DNA from: Beta vulgaris subsp. vulgaris
Taxonomy: Eukaryota > Streptophyta > Magnoliopsida > Caryophyllales > Amaranthaceae
Direction of reading: 5' to 3'
Length of the DNA: 64,000 nucleotides
Assembly (NCBI RefSeq): GCF_026745355.1
Contig: NC_079203.1
Coordinates: 44,248,081 to 44,312,080 of the forward strand
In this document: one piece after another, positions 55,801 through 64,000 of the stretch
Layout: every line of letters begins with the position of its first letter
How positions within the stretch are numbered: position 1 is the stretch's first letter
Translations under genes and position numbers: made by a program
The notes under the pieces: generated by a model
Seen by the model: the letters and a program-made list of their open reading frames with translations, nothing else
Told to the model about the DNA's origin: nothing
Databases searched by the model: none

Positions 55801-58800
55801 GGTGGTGGTGCTGGTGGCAGGGTCCATTTTCACTGGTCTGAAATTCCTACAGGTGACCTTTATCAGCCGATTGCCAGTGTTAGAGGAAGAATAATCACTG
55901 GGTTTGTATTAACTTCGAACTTTGATTAATTTTATTTAGCATGCAGTGTTTTGTTATTGTATTGTCATGTCTTGTGAGTGCTGTGAGCCTGTGAATTAAA
56001 ACTAGTGCATGTAATAATTAAATCCTCACTTGCTATTCATTGATGCACCTGATTCAAAAAGCAACAGCCCTGGTTTTGTAATCTGGCATTTTACTTTGTC
56101 ATACTGTTTATTCATATCTGGTTTGATTTGTAGTTGGGATATTCCTCTGGGATGAGCTCTAACTTTTTGGCATGGATAGTATAAGTTTCTGAGTTTTTAT
56201 GTCAAAATCATATGTTGAAACACCACATTTTCCCCTACTCCATTCCGCTTGGATGAGCTGTAACTTCTTGGCATGGATAGTAGAAGCTTCTGAGTTTTGA
56301 TGTCAAATTCATATGTTGAAACACCGCAATCTCCCCTACTCCACACCCCACCCCCTCAAAACAAAAAAGAAATAATTTGTGGTAAAGAGTGTCAGTCTCA
56401 AATATGAGTATGTGTTTGCATAATGAGACTTTTTTGCTCCCTCCCTCTTTCTCTCTCTCTCTCTCTCTCGAGATGGGACTGCTGTCTCTTTTAGTTGGTG
56501 TTTATGTGTGTCACTGTGTGTAAAATGTATGAGAGTTCCATGAATTATAGTGCCCTTTTTTTGCTTTTCCAGTGACATTTTGATGTAATTGCTTTATGGC
56601 AGGGGAGGATCAGGTGGTAATGAAGGTGGGGCTGGAGAAAATGGAACAGTGACAGGAAAAGTTTGTCCAAGAGGCCTCTACGGCACCTTTTGCAAGGTGA
56701 GTAAGGATGTAACTTTTATTGCGATTTGTTTTTTATATCAATCTAATTGGTATTACTTTTATCTGTAAGATGCTTAGACAAGTGGCTGCTGGGTCACTCA
56801 CCATCAATCTCGTATCGAAGGCTTATCACATTGCTAATAGAGAAGTAAATAAGAGATGCTCACAGTACTAGCTAAATATCATTGGACCCTTTTCCTGAAC
56901 CTGGAGATGAAACTTCTAAGATGGATAGAATCGCTTCTATGGTGGAACTCTAGTTTCTGTTATTCTCTGCACTTTAATTTTTCTGATCTTAAATTAATGG
57001 GATAAAGGGAATCTCTAGCTAAGTTCAGCTCTAAAGTCACATGGTAGACGTACATATATATTTTTGATTTGATGTTCGATTGGGTAGCAAACCTTTTTTT
57101 TTGGAGCTTTAAGGACTGTTTATACTCTGAATTTTGCAGATGAAAAATTGGGTTCTTTTGGCCTGATAAAATAATGACATTTCTTATAAGCTGTCTGTTT
57201 ATTTAAGGGAAACAACTGAAACTCTGGTCCTTCAAATTATCTTATGTTTCACCCATGGTATACATAAATTATTATGGCTGATATTCTTAGTTTTTTTGAG
57301 AAAACTATTGGATGCTTCAAAAGTTCGAACAGCAAACAACAATTGGATCCAAAGCATAGGTCGGCTGAATTCGAAATAGATTCTCTCTCTCCACTCAGCC
57401 TATCCGACTCCGTATTTTCCTCAATCCCAATAGACTCATATCACTCTTTATTATCCGCATCCAAGTTCTCTTAGGTCTTTCTGTACCCCTCGCAATCCCA
57501 TGAATTCACCATTCTTCCAGCCTCTTAACCGGTACATTACTTCTATACAACACTTATCTTCCTCAATCCTAAATAGACTCCTATCACTCTAATCATCCCC
57601 ATCCGAGTTCCTTAGGTCTTCCCTTACCCGTCACAATCCCAAGTTCCCAACATTTCACGACTCTCCAAGCCTCCTAACAGGTACATCACTTGGTCTCTGT
57701 ATCACATGGCTAAAAAGATTCTCCCTCATCTTATTCTTAAGAAGTGTAACCCGCAGTTTCTCCTAATTGCCTAATTCCCCTCGTTCACCTTTCAATTACG
57801 ACAACTACCTACCTGTTCTTTAACCTCCTTGCCACAAGAAAATACTGAGTTGCATTTACCCCACTACAGAATGTCCTTGAATGATATCCCACTTTAACCC
57901 TGTGTCATGCCAAAAATGAATTCATATGACTGGGGAAAAACTAGATGGTCTCTTGCTCTTCTTTCCAACTTCGGTAACCCAATCCTCCATGAACCCTATC
58001 AATATCATAGTGACTAGCCCTCACATGTGCATATAGGTCAACGTGCCCCCTTTTGTTAGTTCGTGCTTAAGTAGGGTTATATTCAGAGGATGGATTCAAT
58101 TCAGGCTATCTACTCTTTCGGCTTCATGTCGTGTTCATCCATCCGTGTTGGGTTTGGACGTGTTATTTTCTGGTTCTGGTGATGTTTGGTTGGAGTCATT
58201 ATTTGGCCCGAGCAAGTTTTGTTTGGATCAAACCTGGTTTGAGGATGGATTCAATTCAGGCTATCTATTCTTTCGGCTTCATGTCGTGTTCAGTTCCATC
58301 TGTGTTGGGTTTGGACGTGTTATTTTCTGGTTCTGGTGATGTTTGGTTGGAGTCATTATATGGCCCGAGCAAGTTTTGTTTGGATCAAACCTGGTTTGAG
58401 TCAATTCTCAATCATATCAAGTTTTGTTCTGTTTATTTCTGATCTGAGTCAAAGTCCGAGCCATATTCAGATCGAAATCAGAGTCTAAGTCATAGCAAGA
58501 GTTGTTTATTGTTTTGCATCTCTTTTTTGGTCCAATCGGGCCGGGTGACAGCTCTAAACATAACCTCCTTTATCCTGGCAGTAAGTGACTCAGTGGTGGA
58601 GTTTATTGGTTGCTTCGGCGACTGTGCTTGAGTTTTTTTGTTTTTGTTTCAATGTGCCATCTCTGTGTTTCTTAGTGAGACGTCTTACCATCTCCTCAAG
58701 CTAAATATATCATTGGTCTTGGTACTAGGCTGATATGGCACTTACACATTGTTTGGATAGGAAGTAATATAGAGAAAGGGAAAGAAGGAAAAGGGAGGGG

Positions 58801-61800
58801 AACAAGTTCCTTTATTTGGATAAGAGATTGGGGGAAGGGAGGAGAGGGAGAGAAAGGATCCATTTTCCCTCCCTCTTTAATAAACATCATCCCTCCCTAA
58901 TGGGAGAGATTTGGAGGGAAAATATAGCTTCATCTTCCCCCTACCTTTTGTTTCCCTTCCCTTTCCTCTATCCCTCCCCTTCCTTTCCCTCATATATTGC
59001 TATCCAAACAATGTGTTAAGAAATGGAATTGCTTCTAGTCCATTTAACATTTTTATTTACAGGAATGCCCCCCTGGTACCTACAAAGATGTCATTGGATC
59101 TGATGAATCCCTGTGCCATCATTGTCCGACACTGGAGCTTTCCCACCGTGCCATTTACATTAGTGTCAGAGGTACTTTTAAGTTGTGCTTAAAATGTGTT
59201 GAGTTTTACAGTACCTGTGCTGAAAGGTCTGTGTATCATGGAATTTTCTATGTGATGTGTTCTTGTTTTTATTCAAGATATTTGTTAGGATTATTTCTCA
59301 CTTTCAAGCCACTTGGTAAACACAATAGGGGATGTAAATGCTTAAGAGATGCTAGCATCTTTAATGAATGCTACGCTTCTTATAGGTGGCGTCACTGAAG
59401 CTCCGTGTCCATACAAGTGTATTTCAGACAGATATCATATGCCACACTGCTATACGGCCCTTGAGGAGCTGATCTATACATTTGGAGGACCTTGGTGGTT
59501 TGGTCTTATTCTAGTGGGCCTCTTAATCTTATTGGCTATTGTGCTCAGTGTGGCACGTATGAGGTTTGTTGGGGTTGATGAATTACCAGGTCCTGCTCCA
59601 ACTCAACATGGCTCTCAGATAGACCACTCTTTCCCATTCTTGGAGTCACTTAATGAGGTGCGTACTCCTTCGTTTTTGTTTTATTTGTTAGAGGGGTGGG
59701 GATTGGGTGTAGCTCTCCTCTTTTATAGGACATGTTTCGGTATGAGACTTGATGGACGTGATCTTCAAGTTACCTCCAATAATCTATGCTTGCTGTTTCT
59801 TCTTGTAGGTCCTGGAAACAAATAGAGCTGAGGAGTCTCAGAGCCATGTTCACAGAATGCATTTAATGGGCCCAAACACATTTGCTGAACCTTGGCACCT
59901 CCCTCACTCACCACCAGAACAATTAAAAGAGATTGTGTAAGTACATTATTTCCAGCCATCAGATATTCTAAAGCTGGGGAAGGGCCATGTAAGGCCCAAG
60001 GAAAAGTGATGGCGTGGTGGGACCAGGCCAATTTTCTAGTTGGGCGTGTGTGTCTATGCATGCTTTTTTGGCAGGCCTGTTTGTGATTTTATGTCTATAT
60101 CTTTTTTGTTTAAACACTAACGGGCCAAAACGTGTATGAGCCCCCCCTTGCTTGGGCTGTTTTTCAAAATGACGTCCATGCACGACCCGTGCCTCTGGTG
60201 CTGTACTTGTGTTAGGCCTTCCTATCATGTCCCATGCCCAGCTCTAAACTATTCATATCAGCTGATTATCCTAAGGTGCCTTACCTGTTTAATAGTACAT
60301 AAACTTTAATGCAAATTATTAGCCTCTATTGTTATATGTCTGCAGGTATGAGGGTGCATTTAATAGATTTGTAGACGAGGTTAATCTTCTAGCAACATAT
60401 CAATGGTGGGAGGGATCAGTGTATAGTATACTTGGTGTGTTAGCATATCCATTGGCATGGTCTTGGCTCCAATGGCGACGCAGGATCAAATTGCAGCGAC
60501 TTCGTGAGTTTGTTCGATCAGAATATGATCATGCGTGCTTACGATCTTGTCGTTCACGTGCCCTTTATGAAGGAATCAAGGTTAAGATCTATACCCAATT
60601 CTACTTTTCTTTTTCTTTTGGAGGTTTAGGAATATTGTGTATTGTGTAGTTGCCTGTTTCACTTTTGTTCGCCAACTTATATTAGATCTTCCTGTATGAA
60701 TGACACTTCTTCTTTAAGTACTGTGATCTGCTTGCTGATGTTAATGCTATCTTTTTCCCATGATGTTGTACGCAATTAAGATATTGATCTGTCAAAATAA
60801 AGGGACGATATACTGCATAGTTTTGTTGTTTAAGTTGCCAATAGATATTTGTAAACATGACTCTGAAGAAATCATTGACTGTTGTTTGAGTAAAGAATCA
60901 GAAGTGAGATTGGTATAGCTGCTTGCAAATCAATTGTCACTTTCAGATGTTATTTTTCTCCTTGTATGGGTATATGCATTAGGTTTGTACCTTGAGAAAA
61001 CATGTCGCTCTCTGTGTTGATCTTGTAAAATTGAACGTTGGTTACCTGATCGGAATCACATGAACGAAACTGTACAAGAAAGAAATTACACTACTTGATT
61101 TTGATCTAAACTGAAAATGACCTGACCTGAAAGTTAAAGTGACTAATGTCTGATTAATCTATTTTATATAGTTAAATTGACAGTACACACGAATATAATC
61201 TGGAAGTTTTTTTTTAACGGTAAGATAAATATCCCTTGCAAGGGGTGGGGTGTTTTTTTTTTTTTTTTTTTTTGGGGGGGGGGGGTGGTTGGGGATCCCA
61301 CTTTGCAAGGGGAAAGAATCGAACCCTTATCACAAGGGTGGAAAGAGGGCCTCCAACCAACTAGGCCAATCTTGATTCTTACAAATACTATCTGAAAGTA
61401 ACCTGTGCTGCTATATGCTGGAACAGAACAACAGCATTCACCCGTTGGCAATTATTTTATTGATTTAAGCTGAATATTATGTGTATAAAGTTTGAGCTAT
61501 TGCTTGTATCTTTTAACCCCTCATTCTAATAATAGGTTGCAGCTACTCCTGATCTGATGCTGGCGTATGTGGATTGTTTCCTTGGCGGTGATGAGAAAAG
61601 GAGTGATCTCCCTCCTCGTCTACATCAAAGATTTCCTTTGGCTATACATTTTGGTGGTGATGGAAGTTACATGGCACCCTTCACCCTTCACAGTGACAAT
61701 ATTCTTACTAGCCTCATGAGTCAGGTAAGCTGTTATACAATCAAGTCTGAGGATTAATTATTATTATTATGCTATGTTTTCCTTAATGTTGATTGTGTGT

Positions 61801-63339
61801 TTCTGTGGTCTTTTCGGGTGTATCCACTTCAGTCTGTGCCGCCAACCACTTGGTACCGTCTGGTGGCTGGTCTTAATGCGCATCTACGCTTGGTTCGTCG
61901 TGGATGCTTAAGGAAAACTTTCCGACCTGTTATCAGGTGGTTTGAAAGTCATGCTAACCCGGTGCTGAAGAATTATGGTTTACGTATTGACCTAGCTTGG
62001 TTTCAAGCCACAACTTGTGGTTATTGTCAGTATGGTCTCTTGGTGTATGCTGCTGATGAGAACATTGAGTCTCTATCCACTGAGTGCCAAGATGGGAGAA
62101 TGCGAGCTGAGCAACCTCCAAGGTATTTTGCCGGTTTATTCCTTTTCTATTCTAATTTCCTTGTATATGCTTCTTGGTCTTTTTCGTTCTGGAGTTGGTC
62201 TTAATGAATTTTTCTGATCTCAACAGTATCTGTGGAGGGAATTCATCAATAAACCACTGGGAAGATGCCCTCTTGGACCATGTTAGTAAGAGGAGTGAAT
62301 ATTTGATAAGGCAGAAGAGGTCATATGGAGCAATTCTGGACAACAATAATATACGTGATCTGGAAGAAAAGAAAGATATTTTCTTTCCCTTCTCTCTCAT
62401 TCTTCATAATACTAAGCCTGTGGGGCACCAGGTAATTGATTGTGCTGATTGGTTTTGAATTTAACTATGCCAATCCAAAGTATTTAATGGGATCCTCTGT
62501 GGACAACTTATTAACACACATTCACACTTTTGTTTCTATTGGCCCTCTTGCAGGATCTTGTTGGTTTGGTCATCTCCATATTACTGTTGGGGGATTTCAG
62601 TCTAGTGCTGCTTACTTTACTCCAGCTGTATTCAGTATCGATGGTGGATGTCTTTCTTGTTTTGTTCATTTTACCACTGGGTATTCTTCTTCCATTTCCC
62701 GCTGGAATTAATGCTCTGTTTAGTCATGGTCCTCGGCGTTCAGCTGGTCTTGCACGTCTGTATGCTCTGTGGAACATCACCTCTCTGGTCAACGTTGTAA
62801 GTGAAAATTATCCATCTCTTTTGCTTAATTTACAACTAGAGTTGAATTGCGACTTCCAAACTTCAATTTATTTATGCCTGGAAAAGTATAGGGTTAAGTT
62901 GATGCTTCAAAGTAGTAGAAGTTCATGTCTGGTCGGATCCTTTCCAGTGTGCAAATCAGCGGAATTGAGACTGAATTTTACCTTGTTTTGTTTTCAACTC
63001 AGGTGGTTGCATTTATTTGTGGTTATGTTCACTACAAGTCTCAAGCATCACGAAGCAAACTGATACCTTATCTGCAGCCATGGGGCATGTAAGTCTACCT
63101 TTGACCACTGGATAGTTTGTTCTCACTGGTCTTGTAATAGCAGGTAATTGTGGTTGCATGCCTATGCCTCATGATGTTTTCCGTTTTGCAGGGATGAAAG
63201 TGAATGGTGGATTTTTCCAGTGGGATTGCTTTTGTGTAAATGTCTTCAGTCCCGACTGATCAATTGGCATGTTGCAAATTTGGAGATACAGGATCGCTCA
63301 TTGTATAGTTCTGACTTTGACGTATTTTGGCAGTCATAA
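43878..63339 (+). CDS. Large glycine-rich, cysteine-rich multi-pass membrane protein
   Basis: Twenty-two exons: 43878-44704, 50006-50121, 51054-51262, 51651-51770, 52975-53103, 53189-53314, 54254-54309, 54397-54496, 54580-54697, 55023-55232, 55568-55901, 56603-56696, 59063-59171, 59386-59657, 59809-59936, 60346-60580, 61536-61724, 61833-62122, 62227-62431, 62554-62796, 63003-63088, 63192-63339. All introns are GT-AG and every phase joins, giving 1447 aa. Layout: signal peptide (1-29), proline run (about 51-61), N-glycosylation sites, glycine-rich repeats (about 165-275 and again around exons 10-12), a cysteine-rich segment CPPGTYKD...CHHCP like GCC2/GCC3 ephrin-receptor motifs (about 814-835), one membrane span (about 887-908), and two or more spans in exon 20 (about 1293-1345). 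It resembles plant proteins often labelled 'glycine-rich' or 'ephrin type-B receptor' (from memory, At5g11700/At4g32920/At5g47020-like). Function unknown. Confidence 0.92.
44705..50005 (+). other. Intron 1 of the glycine-rich protein gene, 5.3 kb
   Basis: Its first 200 bp are duplicated at 29645-29865. It contains a poly(T) insertion at 47189-47240. No nested gene or intact transposon was recognised in the rest; stretches such as 45770-46450 and 48650-48900 look like decayed coding or transposon sequence that I cannot name. Confidence 0.75.
47189..47240. mobile_element. Tail-only retro-insertion in intron 1
   Basis: GGGTAGGAATCTGTACTT (47189-47206) and GGGTAGGAATTTGTACTT (47223-47240) differ at one base and flank only a T run plus GCAAGA (16 bp). 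Confidence 0.65.
58086..58397. repeat. Tandem duplication, two units of about 155 bp
   Basis: GAGGATGGATTCAATTCAGG begins at 58086 and 58241, and the following 155 bp match apart from a few substitutions and short gaps near the CATCCATC/CAGTTCCATC site. Confidence 0.9.
58745..59015. mobile_element. Tourist-like MITE in intron 12, 271 bp
   Basis: CACATTGTTTGGATAG and CTATCCAAACAATGTG are perfect inverted ends, flanked by TTA (58742-58744 and 59016-59018). The interior is GGGAGG/CCTCCC-rich. Unrelated to the TTCAG family. Confidence 0.85.
61207..61389 (-). mobile_element. tRNA-derived SINE in intron 16
   Basis: On the minus strand TTGGCCTAGTTGGTTGG (A-box like) is followed by AAGGGTTCGATTCTTTCCCC (B-box like), then a C-run/A-run and a final poly(A), seen as T-rich at 61207 on +. 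Direct repeats ATCTGGAAG (61198-61206) and ATCTGAAAG (61390-61398) match 8 of 9. Confidence 0.8.
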
Positions 63340-64000
63340 GTCATAACATCAATTTTTCTGTCTCTTGCCCGAGTATTTAGATTTTTTGTATGTTGTTCTT
63401 GGGCGACGATGAGAGAAACAAAGAACTTATAAGGGAAAAGGAAAAAAAATAGAAAAAGAAAACAACAGGAGTAAAAGAAATTATTAGGCCTAGGGTAAAT
63501 GCCATTCTTTTGTGTAGCTGATCTTTTGTGTAGTCTTTTGTATCTCATTTTGTATATAATAGGTACATATGTGCTTCGCTTTTTGGCCATGTATCATTCT
63601 TCCTGACATAAAATTGGATGTTTGACAAATGTACCATATTTAACAAAATACTTGTGATTCATCTTGTCTCGGTTTTAAGACTTGTTCAATAGATGGTGAT
63701 CAGAATTTAGGATTGATCTCGTCTCAGGACTTTTTAACAATATGCACAATACGCTCACTGCTGTCTTATACTTTTAGTTCTGATAGTTGAGGATTTTGTA
63801 CTACCAACAGGGATGGCCACGATTATGCATTTTGAGCAGTTATTTGCTTTAATATTCCCAAGAGCATTTGCACCAATAACAATGAAAAGGGCCAGTTTAC
63901 CTGAGAGTAGGAATGACTTCTGAAATATCATGTAATCTTTAAATTTTGGGAAATTTGCGACTTAACATTTTATAATTGTCCTTTTTTTCAATAAACCATC
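63340..64000 (+). other. 3' UTR and downstream flank of the glycine-rich protein gene
   Basis: No further gene was recognised. The polyadenylation site is undefined; an AATAAA lies at about 63990. Confidence 0.5.

Larger units (their letters stand above)
56697..59062 (+). other. Intron 12 of the glycine-rich protein gene, 2.4 kb
   Basis: Holds a 155-bp tandem duplication (58086-58397) and a Tourist-like MITE (58745-59015). The stretch 57270-58020 is unlike its surroundings, being C-rich, but I recognise no gene in it. Confidence 0.75.

Overview
This is plant nuclear DNA, probably from a eudicot. Two genes with canonical GT-AG introns sit in AT-rich sequence packed with transposable elements. 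The density of small DNA transposons, Helitrons and a Tat-lineage Ty3 element would fit a Caryophyllales-type genome, but that placement is a guess. There is no prokaryotic signature, no CRISPR array and no operon.

Layout. 1-7570: the 3' half of a decayed Tat-lineage (Ty3/gypsy) LTR retrotransposon, with broken RNase H and integrase reading on +, a long antisense ORF region on -, hairpin-forming tandem repeats and a 3' LTR. 7571-20830: a transposon graveyard. Element boundaries can be read from target-site duplications (TSDs): a 1.9-kb MULE-like element with an 11-bp TSD, a hAT MITE with an 8-bp TSD, a CACTA element with a 3-bp TSD, four PIF/Harbinger (Tourist-like) MITEs built on a TTCAG pentamer, a Helitron, and an inverted-repeat family with telomere-like cores. 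21027-26650: a seven-exon gene for a plastid RNA polymerase sigma-70 factor (reconstructed length 544 aa). 26650-43460: three antisense LINE fragments, more hAT, MULE, Helitron and SINE insertions, and a stray copy of the exon 1/intron 1 junction of the downstream gene. 43878-63339: a 22-exon gene for a large glycine-rich, cysteine-rich, multi-pass membrane protein (reconstructed length 1447 aa), with a 40-codon upstream ORF that resembles its own signal peptide.

Exon joins were made by hand, and in both genes every junction keeps frame with GT-AG borders. The two genes have no visible functional link. The sigma factor should act in chloroplasts on plastid-encoded RNA polymerase promoters. 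The glycine-rich protein should enter the secretory pathway; its function is not known to me.

I found no clearly new biochemical system. The more unusual signals are structural: a 157-bp near-perfect palindrome in the CACTA element, three poly(A)-only insertions flanked by direct repeats, a perfect 193-bp tandem duplication across a LINE 3' end, a displaced fragment of the downstream gene, the apparent signal-peptide duplication in its leader, and a transposon family whose copies share telomere-like cores.
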